Assembly (NCBI GenBank): GCA_016868105.1
Contig: VGIA01000005.1
Span: 1 to 49,190, forward strand
Source of the DNA: Betaproteobacteria bacterium
Lineage (GTDB): Bacteria > Pseudomonadota > Gammaproteobacteria > Burkholderiales > SG8-39
Length of the DNA stretch: 49,190 nt
Direction: 5' to 3'
Positions 8,229 through 17,715 of the stretch are shown here, piece by piece. A program made the position numbers and the translations under genes. Each line of letters starts with the position of its first letter. Positions within the stretch are counted from its first letter, which is position 1. Below the pieces are notes generated by a model. It made no database searches. It had not been told where the DNA came from and was given only the letters and a program-made list of their open reading frames with translations.

Positions 8229-8455
8229 GGGCGAGTCCCTCGCCGGTCAGGAACGGTTCGAGGGCGAGCCGGTCGCCGCGCTTCACCGCCTGCCCGTACT
8301 GCTGCTCGTCCCGGTCGCATAGGCCGCGACGCGCACGAACTGCTGCACCAGCGCGAGCACGTTGCCGAACAGGCGCCAGTCCTCGGCGTCCTCGGCCTCC
8401 TCGGCGCCAAGGGCTGGCGGGGCGGAATTTGACCGCCCCTCGCGGTGCCGTAGAA
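8212..8455 (-). pseudogene. possible decayed small gene upstream of argA
   Basis: In reverse orientation one frame encodes an acidic helix-like stretch ending DWRLFGNVLALVQQFVRVAA before losing sense. A second frame continues with DEQQYGQAVKRGDRLALEP to a stop at 8212. A single frameshift near 8320 would join them into about 70 residues of protein-like composition. No family is recognised. The end overlaps the 3' end of rsmE by 17 bases. It could instead be chance coding potential of GC-rich DNA. Confidence 0.25.
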
Positions 8456-8477
8456 TCGCCAATCAATTCAACGGCCA

Positions 8478-9797
8478 ATGACCACGCTCTCGCACCCCGA
8501 GTTGTTCGTACGCTGGTTCCGCCAGGCCGCGCCCTATGTGCACGCCTTCCGCGGCCGCACCTTCGTCATCGGCTTGGGCGGCGGGATGATCGCCGAGCGG
8601 ACGCGGTTCGCGAACTTCGTCCACGACCTCAACCTGCTCGCCGCGCTGGGCATTCGCCTGGTGCTGGTGCACGGGGCCCGGACGCAGATCGAAGCCGAGC
8701 TACGTGCCAAGGGACTGCGCTCGCGCTACGCCAAAGGCATGCGCATCACCGACGCGGCCTCGCTCACCGCGGTCAAGCACGCTGCGGGCGTGCTGCGCGT
8801 GGAGATCGAGGCGCTGCTGTCGCAGGGCCTGCCCAATTCGCCCATGGCGGGAGGCGCCATCCGCGTCGGATCGGGCAACTACCTCATCGCGCGCCCGATC
8901 GGCGTGTTGGACGGGGTGGATTTCCAGTTCACCGGCGCGGTGCGCAAGGTGGAAGCGGCCGCCATCGCGCGCCGGCTGGAAACCGGGGAAATCGTCCTTG
9001 TGCCGCACATCGGCTACTCGCCCACCGGCGAGGTGTTCAACCTGTCCTGGGAGGACGTGGCCGAGAGCGTGGCCATCGCGCTCAGGGCCGACAAGCTGCT
9101 GCTGCTGTCGGACCGCCTGCCGGAGAACCGCAGGGGCGAGCCGGTACACGAAATGACGGCGCGCGAGGCCGAGGCGCTGCTCAAGCTCAACCCGGAGCCC
9201 AGGGACCTGGCGCGGATCCTGCGCTGCGCGCTGCGGGCGCTCGCCGGCGGCGTCGGCCGCGCGCATATCGTCTGCCGCCGCAGCGACGGTGGCACGCTGC
9301 TGGAGTTGTTCACCCACTCCGGGGTCGGCACCATGATCACCGCCGATCCCGTGGAGCAGCTGCGCCCGGCCCGCATCGAGGACGCGGGGGGCATCATCGC
9401 GCTGATCGAGCCTCTGGAGGCCGACGGGACTCTCGTCAAGCGCAACCGGGAGCGGCTGGAGCAGGAGATCGGGAATTTCGAGGTCGTGGTGCACGACGGC
9501 GTGGTGGTCGGCTGCGCGGCGCTCTACCCGTACCCGGATTCGAAGGGGGCCGAGTTCGCCTGCCTGGCGGTGTCGCCCGACTATCGCGGCAGCGACTACG
9601 GCGAGCGGCTGCTCGGCGCCTGCGAAGCGCGCGCCAAGGCGAGGAAGATCCGGCGCATCTTCGCCCTCACCACCCGGGCGCAGCACTGGTTCCTCGACCA
9701 GGGCTTCGGCGAGGCGGGCGTGGACGCGCTGCCGGGGGAGCGCAAGGCGCTTTATAATTGGAAGCGCGGCTCCAAGATCTTCCTCAAACGACTCTAG
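8478..9797 (+). CDS. argA: amino-acid N-acetyltransferase (N-acetylglutamate synthase)
   Basis: A 439-residue bifunctional-looking protein of the bacterial ArgA type. The N-terminal amino acid kinase-like domain (about 25-280) has VIGLGGGMI and LVHGARTQIE. The C-terminal GNAT domain (about 290-439) has LAVSPDYRGSDYGERLL, the acetyl-CoA pyrophosphate loop. It makes N-acetylglutamate, the first step of arginine synthesis, and the kinase-like domain normally carries arginine feedback control. The start and length match the family. yggX follows after 12 bases, probably on the same transcript. Confidence 0.95.
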   Translation: MTTLSHPELFVRWFRQAAPYVHAFRGRTFVIGLGGGMIAERTRFANFVHDLNLLAALGIRLVLVHGARTQIEAELRAKGLRSRYAKGMRITDAASLTAVKHAAGVLRVEIEALLSQGLPNSPMAGGAIRVGSGNYLIARPIGVLDGVDFQFTGAVRKVEAAAIARRLETGEIVLVPHIGYSPTGEVFNLSWEDVAESVAIALRADKLLLLSDRLPENRRGEPVHEMTAREAEALLKLNPEPRDLARILRCALRALAGGVGRAHIVCRRSDGGTLLELFTHSGVGTMITADPVEQLRPARIEDAGGIIALIEPLEADGTLVKRNRERLEQEIGNFEVVVHDGVVVGCAALYPYPDSKGAEFACLAVSPDYRGSDYGERLLGACEARAKARKIRRIFALTTRAQHWFLDQGFGEAGVDALPGERKALYNWKRGSKIFLKRL

Positions 9798-9809
9798 GTA
9801 TCGAACCCG

Positions 9810-10082
9810 ATGGCGAGAATGGTGAAGTGCGTCAAGCTCGGCCGTGAGGCCGAGGGGCTGGATCGCCCGACTTATCCGGGCCCGCTCGGCCAGCGCATCT
9901 ACGAAAACGTGTCCAAGGACGCCTGGGCGCAGTGGCTCAAGCACCAGACCATGCTGGTGAACGAGAACCGCCTGAACCTTGCCGACATCCGGGCGCGCAA
10001 GTACCTGGCCGAGCAGATGGAGAAGCACTTCTTCGGCGATGGCGCCGACGTGGCGCAGGGCTACGTCCCGCCCTCCAGCTGA
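9810..10082 (+). CDS. yggX: probable Fe(2+)-trafficking protein YggX
   Basis: A 90-residue protein matching YggX in length and throughout its sequence. The N-terminus [18 protein letters not shown] contains the conserved cysteine, followed by [13 protein letters not shown] and [16 protein letters not shown]. YggX protects iron-sulphur enzymes under oxidative stress and is thought to handle Fe(II). It lies 12 bases after argA and converges on rpiA, with only seven bases between the stops. Confidence 0.95.
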   Translation: MARMVKCVKLGREAEGLDRPTYPGPLGQRIYENVSKDAWAQWLKHQTMLVNENRLNLADIRARKYLAEQMEKHFFGDGADVAQGYVPPSS

Positions 10083-10089
10083 CGGCCGC

Positions 10090-10755
10090 CTAGCCTTTGC
10101 GCTTCAGCGTCTGCACCCCGCCCGGGGCGCCCAGCAGCAGCACATCCGCACCGCGCCGAGCGAACAGGCCGTTGGTGACCACGCCCGGGATCTGGTTCAG
10201 TTCGGCCTCCAGCGCCGGCGGATCGAGGATCGTCAGGCCGTGGCAGTCCAGGATCAGGTTACCGTTGTCGGTCTTGAAACCCTCGCGCAGCACCGGCTGA
10301 GCCTTTCGCTTCAGCATCTCGCGCCCGAGGTAGCTGCGCGCCATCGGGATCACCTCGATGGGCAGGGGAAATTTCCCCAGCACCGGCACCCGCTTGGAGG
10401 CGTCGCAGATGCAGACGAACTTTGCCGCCACCGCGGCGATGATCTTCTCGCGCGTGAGCGCCCCGCCGCCGCCCTTCACCATGTGCAGGTGCTCGGTGAC
10501 CTCGTCGGCGCCGTCCACGTACACCGGCAGCTCGGCGACGCTGTTCAGGTCGAAGACGCGGATGCCGTGGCGCCTCAATCGCTCCGCGCTGGCTTCGGAA
10601 GCCGCCACCGCGCCCTCGATGCGGCCCTTGATGCTCGCCAGCGCGTCGATGAACAGGTTCACCGTGGAGCCGGAACCGACGCCGACCACCTTGTCCTCGA
10701 CGACGTGCTTCAGCGCCTCCTGGGCGACCAGTCGCTTGAGTTCGTCCTGGGTCAT
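10090..10755 (-). CDS. rpiA: ribose-5-phosphate isomerase A
   Basis: A 221-residue RpiA, the standard length, that interconverts ribose 5-phosphate and ribulose 5-phosphate in the pentose phosphate pathway. Motifs are [16 protein letters not shown] near residue 23, YVDGADEV with the catalytic aspartates near residue 80, and [12 protein letters not shown] near residue 93. ATG 10755 is chosen because [15 protein letters not shown] is the family N-terminus; the frame stays open a little further upstream without similarity. Its upstream region contains the palindrome at 10781-10802. Confidence 0.95.
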   Translation of the reverse strand: MTQDELKRLVAQEALKHVVEDKVVGVGSGSTVNLFIDALASIKGRIEGAVAASEASAERLRRHGIRVFDLNSVAELPVYVDGADEVTEHLHMVKGGGGALTREKIIAAVAAKFVCICDASKRVPVLGKFPLPIEVIPMARSYLGREMLKRKAQPVLREGFKTDNGNLILDCHGLTILDPPALEAELNQIPGVVTNGLFARRGADVLLLGAPGGVQTLKRKG

Positions 10756-10780
10756 GGAATGCAGCCTAGCATGGGCGCCT

Positions 10781-10802
10781 GATGTAACCGATCGGTTACA
10801 TC
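10781..10802. promoter_or_regulatory. perfect 22-bp palindrome (operator-like)
   Basis: The half-site GATGTAACCGA is followed directly by its exact reverse complement. It lies 26 bases upstream of the rpiA start codon on the reverse strand, where a repressor would block transcription. A near copy lies at 11036-11057. No T-run follows, so it is not a typical terminator. The binding protein is not identifiable from this window. Confidence 0.6.
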
Positions 10803-11035
10803 GCAGCACCCTGCTGGCGGCGGTACACCGGCTGCGGCTGGGTGAACCAGGAATGCAGGATGTGGTGGACGAGGCGGTAGTTCTTCTGCTGGAAGCTGGC
10901 GTGCGAGATGCCGGGGGGACCGGAGTTCGGCCGCCACGTCCGCTCCGCGGTGGGCCACGTCGCGCCGCCGCGCGGCATCGCGGTGGAGATCAACGGGGAG
11001 TTCGAGCTCGCGCCCTAGCCCCGGGTCGCACCGCC
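10803..11035. other. gene-poor block between two palindromes, with possible gene remnants
   Basis: This stretch separates rpiA from lpdA and has no complete gene. On the forward strand, 10908-11018 encodes 36 residues ending [10 protein letters not shown]...[11 protein letters not shown] and a stop. This resembles the C-terminus of RidA/YjgF-like proteins, but an in-frame stop at 10878 removes the rest. On the reverse strand the frame from about 10900 down to 10796 reads [20 protein letters not shown] and onward, unrecognised, with its stop inside the palindrome. Both are short and could be chance. Confidence 0.35.
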
Positions 11036-11057
11036 AACGTAACCGATCGATTACATC
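11036..11057. promoter_or_regulatory. second copy of the 22-bp palindrome (imperfect)
   Basis: This copy matches the palindrome at 10781 at 19 of 22 positions; its core reads GTAACCGATCGATTAC. It lies just beyond the 3' end of lpdA, 255 bases from the first copy. Two related sites at this spacing could allow looping by an oligomeric repressor, or could mark the ends of an inserted segment. Confidence 0.5.
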
Positions 11058-11079
11058 CGGCGCCGCCCCGCGCCCTGCG

Positions 11080-12792
11080 CTAGCGCTTCTTCTGCGGCGG
11101 CAGGTCGGTGCAGCTGCCCTCGAACACCTCGGCGGCCATGCCGACGGATTCCGACACCGTGGGATGCGGGTGGATGGTCCTGCCCAGGTCCACCGCGTCC
11201 GACCCCATCTCGATGGCGTGCGCAATCTCGGCGATCAAGTCGCCCGCGCCGGTGCCCACGATGCCGCCGCCCGCGACGCGGTGCGTCTCGGCATCGAACA
11301 GCAGCTTGGTGAAGCCCTCGTCGCGCGCGTTGGCAATCGCTCGCCCGGAAGCGGCCCAGGGAAACTTGGCGACGCTGACCTTGGCGCCCTGCTTCTTCGC
11401 TTCGTCCTCGGTCAGGCCCACCCAGGCGATCTCCGGGTCGGTGTAGGCCACCGATGGGATGACGCGCGCGTCGAAGTGCGACTTCTTTCCGGCGGCGGCC
11501 TCCGCGGCAACGTGGCCCTCGTGCACCGCCTTGTGTGCCAGCATGGGCTGGCCGGCGATGTCGCCGATGGCGAAGATGTGCGGCACGTTGGTGCGCATCT
11601 GCGAGTCCACCGGGATGAAGCCGCGCTGGTCCACGTTCACGCCGGCCCTGCCGGCGCTGATGCTCCTGCCGTTCGGCACGCGGCCGACCGAGACCAGGAT
11701 CATGTCGTAGACCGCAGCATTCGCCCCCTCAAAGGTGACGTGCAGGCCGTGCTTCTTCGCCTCGACCTTGGTGGCCTTGGTCTTCAGCATGACCCGATCG
11801 AAGCGCCTGGCGTTGTACTTCTGCCAGACCGACACCAGGTCGCGGTCCGCGCCCTGCATCAGGCCATCGAGCATCTCCACCACGTCCAGGCGCGTACCCA
11901 GCGTGGAGTACACCGTACCCATCTCCAGCCCGATGATGCCGCCGCCGATCACCAGCATGCTCTTGGGCTGGCTGCGCAGCTCGAGCGCCCCAGTGGAATC
12001 CACGATGCGCGGATCATCGGGCAGGAACGCGGGCTTGGAGGATTGTGATCCGGCGGCGATGATGGCCTGGGCAAAGCGGATCTTCTTCCCGCCGACCTCC
12101 AGCGTATGCGGGTCGGTGAACTGGCCGGCGCCCTGCAGCACCGTGACCTTGCGCGCCTTGGCCATGCCCGCCAGGCCGGTGGTGAGCTTGCCCACCACTT
12201 TCTCCTTGAACGCGCGCAGCTTGGCCAGGTCCACCCTGGGTTCGCCGAAGCTGACGCCGTGCGCGGCGAGCCCGCGCGCGGCGTCCATGACGGCGGCGGT
12301 ATGCAGCAGCGCCTTGGAGGGAATGCAGCCGACGTTGAGGCAGACCCCGCCGAGCACCGGGTAGCGCTCGACCAGCACCGTCCTCAATCCCAGGTCAGCT
12401 GCACGAAATGCCGCTGAATAGCCACCCGGCCCTGCTCCCAACACCACAACATCGAAATCAAACCCTGAAGCAACCGCCGCGGGGCTCGGCGCGGGAGACG
12501 GTGGGGCAGAAACCACGGCAGCAGCAGGCCTGTGGGAAGAAACCCCGGGAGAGGCTTCTTCCATGGTCAGGATGAGGGAGCCTTGGGATACCTTGTCGCC
12601 GACCTTGAGCCTGATCTGCTTCACCACGCCGGCCTGCGGCGCCGGGATCTCCATGGTTGCCTTGTCCGATTCCAGCGATATCAGCGACTGCTCCTTCGCC
12701 ACCGCGTCGCCGGGCTTCACCAGGACCTCGATCACCTCGACGTCCTTGAAGTCGCCGATGTCTGGAACCTTGATGTCGACGGGGGCGGCCAT
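11080..12792 (-). CDS. lpdA: dihydrolipoyl dehydrogenase (E3) with N-terminal lipoyl domain
   Basis: A 570-residue E3 subunit of pyruvate dehydrogenase. Residues 1-80 form a lipoyl domain with the acceptor lysine K44 in [11 protein letters not shown] Pro/Ala linker follows, then the flavoprotein disulphide oxidoreductase with VVLGAGPGGY, the redox-active CLNVGCIPSKAL, a second nucleotide motif VIGGGIIGLEMG, and HPHPTVSESVGMA with the catalytic His-Glu. It reoxidises dihydrolipoamide with NAD+. E3 with its own lipoyl domain is known in several betaproteobacteria and Neisseria. The start abuts the aceF stop, so it is the last gene of aceE-aceF-lpdA. Confidence 0.96.
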   Translation of the reverse strand: MAAPVDIKVPDIGDFKDVEVIEVLVKPGDAVAKEQSLISLESDKATMEIPAPQAGVVKQIRLKVGDKVSQGSLILTMEEASPGVSSHRPAAAVVSAPPSPAPSPAAVASGFDFDVVVLGAGPGGYSAAFRAADLGLRTVLVERYPVLGGVCLNVGCIPSKALLHTAAVMDAARGLAAHGVSFGEPRVDLAKLRAFKEKVVGKLTTGLAGMAKARKVTVLQGAGQFTDPHTLEVGGKKIRFAQAIIAAGSQSSKPAFLPDDPRIVDSTGALELRSQPKSMLVIGGGIIGLEMGTVYSTLGTRLDVVEMLDGLMQGADRDLVSVWQKYNARRFDRVMLKTKATKVEAKKHGLHVTFEGANAAVYDMILVSVGRVPNGRSISAGRAGVNVDQRGFIPVDSQMRTNVPHIFAIGDIAGQPMLAHKAVHEGHVAAEAAAGKKSHFDARVIPSVAYTDPEIAWVGLTEDEAKKQGAKVSVAKFPWAASGRAIANARDEGFTKLLFDAETHRVAGGGIVGTGAGDLIAEIAHAIEMGSDAVDLGRTIHPHPTVSESVGMAAEVFEGSCTDLPPQKKR

Positions 12793-14097
12793 CTACAGGA
12801 GCGTGCGCCGGATGTCGGCGAGGATCTTGGTGAGCTCGGTGGTGAAGCGGGCCGCCACCGCGCCGTCGATGACGCGGTGGTCGTAGGACAGCGACAGTGG
12901 CAGCATCAGGCGCGGGGCGAACTCCTTGCCGTTCCACACCGGGCGCATCGCGGAGCGGGAAACGCCCAGGATCGCCAGCTCCGGCGCGTTGATGATGGGG
13001 GTAAAGCAGGTGCCGCCGATGCCGCCCAGGCTCGAGATGGAGAAGGTGCCGCCCTGCATGTCGCCGGCCTTGAGCTTGCCGTCCTTGGCGACCCTGGAGA
13101 TCTCGGCCAGCTCGCGCGCGAGGTCGAACACGCCCTTCCTGTCCGCGTCGCGCACCACCGGCACCACCAGGCCGCCGGGGGTGTCCACGGCAACGCCGAT
13201 GTGGAAATAATTCTTGATGACCAGGCTCTCGCCCGACTTGTCCAGCGAGGCGTTGAACTGGGGGTATTTGCGCAACGCGGTGACGCAAGCCTTGATCATG
13301 AAGGCGAGCAGGGTGAGCTTGAAGCCGTTCTTCTCGGTCTCGACGGTCTGGCTCTTGCGGAAGGCCTCCAGGTCCGTGATGTCGGCCTCGTCGAACTGGG
13401 TGACGTGCGGGATGGAGACCCAGTTGCGGTGCAGGTAGGGGCCGGAGAGCTTCTGGATGCGCGACAGGGGCTTCACCTCGACCGGGCCGAACTTGGCGAA
13501 GTCCACCTCGGGCCAGGCCGGCAGGTTGAAGCCATGGCCGCCGCCGCCCTTGGCCGCGGGCGCCTGCGCCGCCGCGCCGGTCATCAAGCCCTTGACGAAC
13601 CCCTGCACGTCCTGCTGCAGGATGCGGCCCTTGGCGCCGGTGCCCTTCACGCGCGCGAGGTCGACACCGAGCTCGCGGGCGAACTTGCGGACGGAGGGAC
13701 TGGCGTGGGGAAGGGACGCAGTCGGATCTCTTGGCTCCAATGGAACCGGATCGGGCTTGATCGCTGCAACGGAGACACTTGGTACGACAGGTGGCGCTGA
13801 GGGGCTGGGCGCGGCAGCGGGCGGTATTGGTTTGGATGGTGCAGCAGGCCTATCGGGAAGGACAGAACTCTCTTCCATGGCGAGGATGAGGGAGCCCTGC
13901 GAAACCTTGTCGCCGACCTTGATCTTGATCTCCTTGACCACGCCCGCCTCCGGCGAGGGGATTTCCATCGTCGCCTTGTCGGACTCGAGTGAAATCAGGG
14001 ACTGCTCTTTCGCCACCGTGTCGCCCGGCTTGACCAGGATCTCGATGACCTCAACGTCCTTGAAGTCGCCGATGTCGGGTACCTGGACCTCTTTCAT
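12793..14097 (-). CDS. aceF: dihydrolipoyllysine-residue acetyltransferase (E2)
   Basis: A 434-residue E2 core of pyruvate dehydrogenase. It has one lipoyl domain (residues 1-75, lysine K41 in [10 protein letters not shown]), a Pro/Ala/Ser linker, a peripheral-subunit-binding domain ([16 protein letters not shown] and following, about 130-165), and the catalytic domain ending with the [10 protein letters not shown] active-site histidine motif. It carries acetyl groups from E1 to CoA. One lipoyl domain contrasts with three in E. coli. It overlaps aceE by four bases and abuts lpdA. Confidence 0.96.
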   Translation of the reverse strand: MKEVQVPDIGDFKDVEVIEILVKPGDTVAKEQSLISLESDKATMEIPSPEAGVVKEIKIKVGDKVSQGSLILAMEESSVLPDRPAAPSKPIPPAAAPSPSAPPVVPSVSVAAIKPDPVPLEPRDPTASLPHASPSVRKFARELGVDLARVKGTGAKGRILQQDVQGFVKGLMTGAAAQAPAAKGGGGHGFNLPAWPEVDFAKFGPVEVKPLSRIQKLSGPYLHRNWVSIPHVTQFDEADITDLEAFRKSQTVETEKNGFKLTLLAFMIKACVTALRKYPQFNASLDKSGESLVIKNYFHIGVAVDTPGGLVVPVVRDADRKGVFDLARELAEISRVAKDGKLKAGDMQGGTFSISSLGGIGGTCFTPIINAPELAILGVSRSAMRPVWNGKEFAPRLMLPLSLSYDHRVIDGAVAARFTTELTKILADIRRTLL

Positions 14098-16793
14098 ACC
14101 GTGGCCGGGTCCGGTTTGTCGGGATTTATGCCGTATTTCCTGATTGCGTCCGCCACGGCCTTCGCCTTGCCTTGGCCGGATTCCTCCAGCGCCTTGAGCG
14201 CGGCGGCGACGACGAAGTGGCGGTTGACCTCGAAGAAGTAGCGCAGCTTTGCGCGCGAGTCAGAGCGGCCGAAGCCATCGGTGCCGAGGACGCGGCAGGT
14301 GCGGCCCCCAGGCAGGAACGGGCGGATCTGGTCGGCGAACACCTTCATGTAGTCGGTGGCCGCGACCACCGGGCCGGGATGCTTCTCCAGGCACTGCGCG
14401 ATCCAGGGCACGCGGGGCTTGGCCTCCGGATGCAGCAGGTTCCAGCGGTCCGCGGCGAGGCCGTCGCGGCGCAGTTCGTTGAAGCTGGTGGCGCTCCAGA
14501 CATCCGCCGCGATGTCCCAGTCCTTCTCCAGCAGCCCGGCGGCGGCCTCGACTTCGCGCAGGATGGTGCCGCTGCCCATCAACTGCACGCGCGTCTTGGC
14601 CTTGGATTTCGACGGGCGCAGCAGGTACAGGCCCTTGAGGATGCCCTCCTCGCTGCCGGGAACGAGCGCCGGGTGCTCGTAGTTCTCGTTCATCAGGGTG
14701 ATGTAGTAGTACACATCCTCCTGGTTGGTGACCATGCGCCGCAGGCCGTCCTGGATGATCACCGCCAGCTCGTGGCCGTAGGCCGGGTCGTAGGAGACGC
14801 AGTTCGGAATCGCCGAGGCGAGCACCTGCGAGTGGCCGTCCTCGTGCTGCAGGCCCTCGCCGTTGAGCGTGGTCCGGCCGGCGGTGGCGCCGAGGAGAAA
14901 ACCGCGCGCGCGCTGGTCGGCCGCCGCCCAGGCGAGGTCGCCGATGCGCTGCAGGCCGAACATGGAATAGAAGATGTAGAACGGGATCGTGACCTGGTTG
15001 GAATGGCTGTAGGCAGTCGCGGCCGCGATCCAGGAGGACATGGCGCCCGCTTCGTTGATGCCTTCCTCGAGGATCTGCCCCCCCTTGTCCTCGCGGTAGT
15101 ACATCACCTGGTCCTTGTCCACCGGCTCGTACTTCTGCCCTTCGGGCGCGAAGATGCCCAGCTGCCGGAACATGCCTTCCATGCCGAAGGTGCGCGCCTC
15201 GTCGGGCACGATCGGCACGATGCGCTTGCCCAGATCCTTGTCGCGCACCAGGGCCGTCAGGATGCGCATGAAGGCCATGGTGGTGGAGATCTCGCGCCCC
15301 GCCCCCGAGCCCTTCAGCACCTGGTCGAAGGCCGCCAGCGGCGGCACCGCGGGGGTCAGGTCCGCCTTCGGACGTCGCTGCGGGTAGAAGCCGCCCAGCG
15401 CCTCGCGGCGGGCGTGCAGGTACTTCATCTCCGGCGAGTCGGCGGGCGGGATATAGAACGGCAGCTGCTCCAGCTGGTCGTCCGGGATCGGGATGTTGAA
15501 GCGGTCGCGCATCTCGCGGATGGTCGCGAGGTCGACCTTCTTCAGCTGGTGCGTCGGGTTCTTGGCCTGGCCCTGTTTGCCCAGCCCGTAGCCCTTGATG
15601 GTCTTGGCGAGGATCACCGTGGGCTGGCCCTTGTGCTTCACCGCCGCGGCATAGGCCGCGTAGATCTTGTGCGGGTCGTGGCCGCCGCGGTTCAGGCGCC
15701 AGATGTCCTCGTCGGTCATGCGCGACACCATTTCCAGCACCTTCGGGTCCTTGCCGAAGAAGTGCTTGCGCACGAAGGCGCCGTCGTTCGCCTTGTAGTT
15801 CTGGTACTCGCCGTCGACGGTGTCCTCCATGATCCTGCGCAGGCGGCCTTCCGTGTCGCGCGCCAGCAGCGCGTCCCAGTAGCCGCCCCAGATCAGCTTG
15901 ATCACGTTCCAGCCCGAGCCGCGGAACTCGCCTTCGAGTTCCTGGATGATCTTGCCGTTGCCGCGCACCGGGCCGTCCAGGCGCTGCAGGTTGCAGTTGA
16001 CGATGAAGATCAGGTTGTCCAGCCGCTCGCGCGCCGCCATGCTGATGGCGCCCAGCGACTCGGGCTCGTCCATCTCGCCGTCGCCGCAGAACACCCACAC
16101 CTTGCGGTTCTCGGTGTTGGCGTGGCCTCGTGCCTGCAGGTACTTGAGGTAGCGCGCCATGTAGATGGCCTGGATCGGCCCCAGGCCCATGGACACGGTG
16201 GGGAACTGCCAGAAATCCGGCATCAGCCAGGGATGCGGGTAGGACGACACGCCCTGCCCGTCCACCTCGCGGCGGAAGTTGAGTAGCTGGTCCTCGCTCA
16301 TGCGGCCCTCGAGCAGCGCGCGCGCGTAGACCCCCGGCGAGGAGTGGCCCTGGAAGTAGACCAGGTCGCCGCCGTGGCCATCGTGGGGCGCGTGCCAGAA
16401 ATGGTTCTGGCCGATGCCGAACAGCGTGCCCACCGAGGCGAAGCTGGCGATGTGGCCGCCCAGCTCGTCGTCGTTCTTGTTGGCGCGCGCCACCATCACC
16501 ATCGCGTTCCAGCGGCAGAACGAGCGGATGCGCCCCTCCAGCGCGGCGTCCCCCGGCGAGCGCTCCTCCATGTGCAACGGGATGGTGTTCACATACGGTG
16601 TGTGCGGCGTGTAAGGCAGCGTCACTCCCGAGGTGCGCGCCTTCTCGGTGAGCTTTTCGATCAGGTAGTGGGCGCGCTCCGGGCCTTCGCGCTCGATGAC
16701 CGCCTCCAGCGCCTCGAGCCACTCGCGCGTCTCCAGGCCATCGGGATCGTTGGCCGCAGGCTGCTGTCGGGTGTCGTCAAACGCGGCTGACAT
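14094..16793 (-). CDS. aceE: pyruvate dehydrogenase E1 component, homodimeric type
   Basis: An 899-residue homodimeric E1, the normal size, that decarboxylates pyruvate with thiamine diphosphate and acetylates the E2 lipoyl group. Visible motifs include the ThDP-binding region [15 protein letters not shown] and [18 protein letters not shown]. Also present are [15 protein letters not shown] and the C-terminal [19 protein letters not shown] 16793 ([11 protein letters not shown]) is preferred over an in-frame TTG at 16808, because GGAG sits eight bases before the ATG. First gene of aceE-aceF-lpdA and divergent from folD across about 63 bases. Confidence 0.96.
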   Translation of the reverse strand: MSAAFDDTRQQPAANDPDGLETREWLEALEAVIEREGPERAHYLIEKLTEKARTSGVTLPYTPHTPYVNTIPLHMEERSPGDAALEGRIRSFCRWNAMVMVARANKNDDELGGHIASFASVGTLFGIGQNHFWHAPHDGHGGDLVYFQGHSSPGVYARALLEGRMSEDQLLNFRREVDGQGVSSYPHPWLMPDFWQFPTVSMGLGPIQAIYMARYLKYLQARGHANTENRKVWVFCGDGEMDEPESLGAISMAARERLDNLIFIVNCNLQRLDGPVRGNGKIIQELEGEFRGSGWNVIKLIWGGYWDALLARDTEGRLRRIMEDTVDGEYQNYKANDGAFVRKHFFGKDPKVLEMVSRMTDEDIWRLNRGGHDPHKIYAAYAAAVKHKGQPTVILAKTIKGYGLGKQGQAKNPTHQLKKVDLATIREMRDRFNIPIPDDQLEQLPFYIPPADSPEMKYLHARREALGGFYPQRRPKADLTPAVPPLAAFDQVLKGSGAGREISTTMAFMRILTALVRDKDLGKRIVPIVPDEARTFGMEGMFRQLGIFAPEGQKYEPVDKDQVMYYREDKGGQILEEGINEAGAMSSWIAAATAYSHSNQVTIPFYIFYSMFGLQRIGDLAWAAADQRARGFLLGATAGRTTLNGEGLQHEDGHSQVLASAIPNCVSYDPAYGHELAVIIQDGLRRMVTNQEDVYYYITLMNENYEHPALVPGSEEGILKGLYLLRPSKSKAKTRVQLMGSGTILREVEAAAGLLEKDWDIAADVWSATSFNELRRDGLAADRWNLLHPEAKPRVPWIAQCLEKHPGPVVAATDYMKVFADQIRPFLPGGRTCRVLGTDGFGRSDSRAKLRYFFEVNRHFVVAAALKALEESGQGKAKAVADAIRKYGINPDKPDPATV

Positions 16794-16823
16794 GGCTTGC
16801 TCCGGCAAGGGTTCCTGACCCGG

Positions 16824-16852
16824 ACTTGTTCGATTCGGGGTGATTTATAGTA
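16824..16852. promoter_or_regulatory. AT-rich core of the aceE/folD divergent promoter
   Basis: TTTATAGTATG on the forward strand offers a -10-like TATAGT for folD. The same bases on the reverse strand give TATAAA for aceE. Neither has a well-spaced -35. The AT-rich patch is conspicuous in this GC-rich gap of about 63 bases, so promoter activity is likely but the exact elements are not certain. Confidence 0.35.
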
Positions 16853-16856
16853 TGCC

Positions 16857-17708
16857 ATGCCCGCCAAGATCATCGACGGCAAGGCCGTTGCCGAATCCGT
16901 GCGCGCCGCGCTGCAAACCAGGGTCGCCGCGCTCGCCGCGCGCGGTATCCGCCCCGGCCTCGCCGCGATCCTTGCCGGTGCCGACCCGGCCTCGCGCCTC
17001 TACGTGCGCAACAAGGTGCGCGCCTGCGGGGAGGCCGGGCTGCATTCCGAGGTGCACGAATTTCCCGAACCCGCTTGCGAAAACGCACTGCGGGAACGCA
17101 TTGCGAAACTCAATGGCGACCGGCGAATCCACGGCATCCTGGTGCAGCTGCCGCTGCCCGGAAAGCTCGATGCCAGCCGGGTGCTGGCGGCGATCGCCCC
17201 GGCCAAGGACGCCGACGGCTTTCACGCCGAGAGCCTCGGGGCGCTGGTGCAGGGCCGCCCCGGCTTCGTGCCCGGCACGCCCGCCGGGGTGATGGCGCTG
17301 ATCGAGCATGCCGGCGTGCCGATCGCCGGGCGCCACGCTGTGATCGTCGGCCGCTCCACCATCGCCGGCAAGCCCGCGGCGCTGCTGCTCTTGCAAAGGG
17401 ACGCCACCGTCACCATCTGCCATTCGAAGACGCCCGATCTGGCCGCGGTGACGCGGCAGGCGGACATCCTGGTGGCCGCGGCGGGGCGGGCGAAACTCAT
17501 CACCGCCGGCATGGTCAAACCCGGAGCCTGCGTCATCGACGTCGGCATCAACCGCGGCGCCGACGGCAAGCTCGCCGGCGACGTGGATTTCGATTCGGTG
17601 CAGGATGTCGCCGGCTGGATCACGCCGGTGCCCGGCGGCGTCGGCCCGATGACCGTGGCCATGCTGCTGGTCAACACAGTTAAAGCGGCGGAGCAAACAC
17701 TTGGCTGA
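16857..17708 (+). CDS. folD: bifunctional methylenetetrahydrofolate dehydrogenase/cyclohydrolase
   Basis: A 283-residue FolD, the standard length, that interconverts 5,10-methylene-, methenyl- and 10-formyl-tetrahydrofolate. Motifs are [13 protein letters not shown] with the catalytic lysine region, [14 protein letters not shown] near residue 97, [13 protein letters not shown] near residue 118, and the NADP-binding [18 protein letters not shown] near residue 164. The C-terminal signature [16 protein letters not shown] is complete. It starts at ATG 16857, very close to the predicted promoter core, so the leader is short. The stop lies eight bases before the prlC start. Confidence 0.96.
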   Translation: MPAKIIDGKAVAESVRAALQTRVAALAARGIRPGLAAILAGADPASRLYVRNKVRACGEAGLHSEVHEFPEPACENALRERIAKLNGDRRIHGILVQLPLPGKLDASRVLAAIAPAKDADGFHAESLGALVQGRPGFVPGTPAGVMALIEHAGVPIAGRHAVIVGRSTIAGKPAALLLLQRDATVTICHSKTPDLAAVTRQADILVAAAGRAKLITAGMVKPGACVIDVGINRGADGKLAGDVDFDSVQDVAGWITPVPGGVGPMTVAMLLVNTVKAAEQTLG

Positions 17709-17715
17709 AAGCGCG

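Noticed and set aside
10781..10802. The palindrome as an intrinsic terminator
   Set aside because: The stem lacks a loop and no T-run follows on either strand; operator or element end is more likely.
14172..16286. A 704-codon forward open frame opposite aceE
   Set aside because: It is the shadow of aceE: low-complexity sequence with no recognisable motif and no ribosome site.
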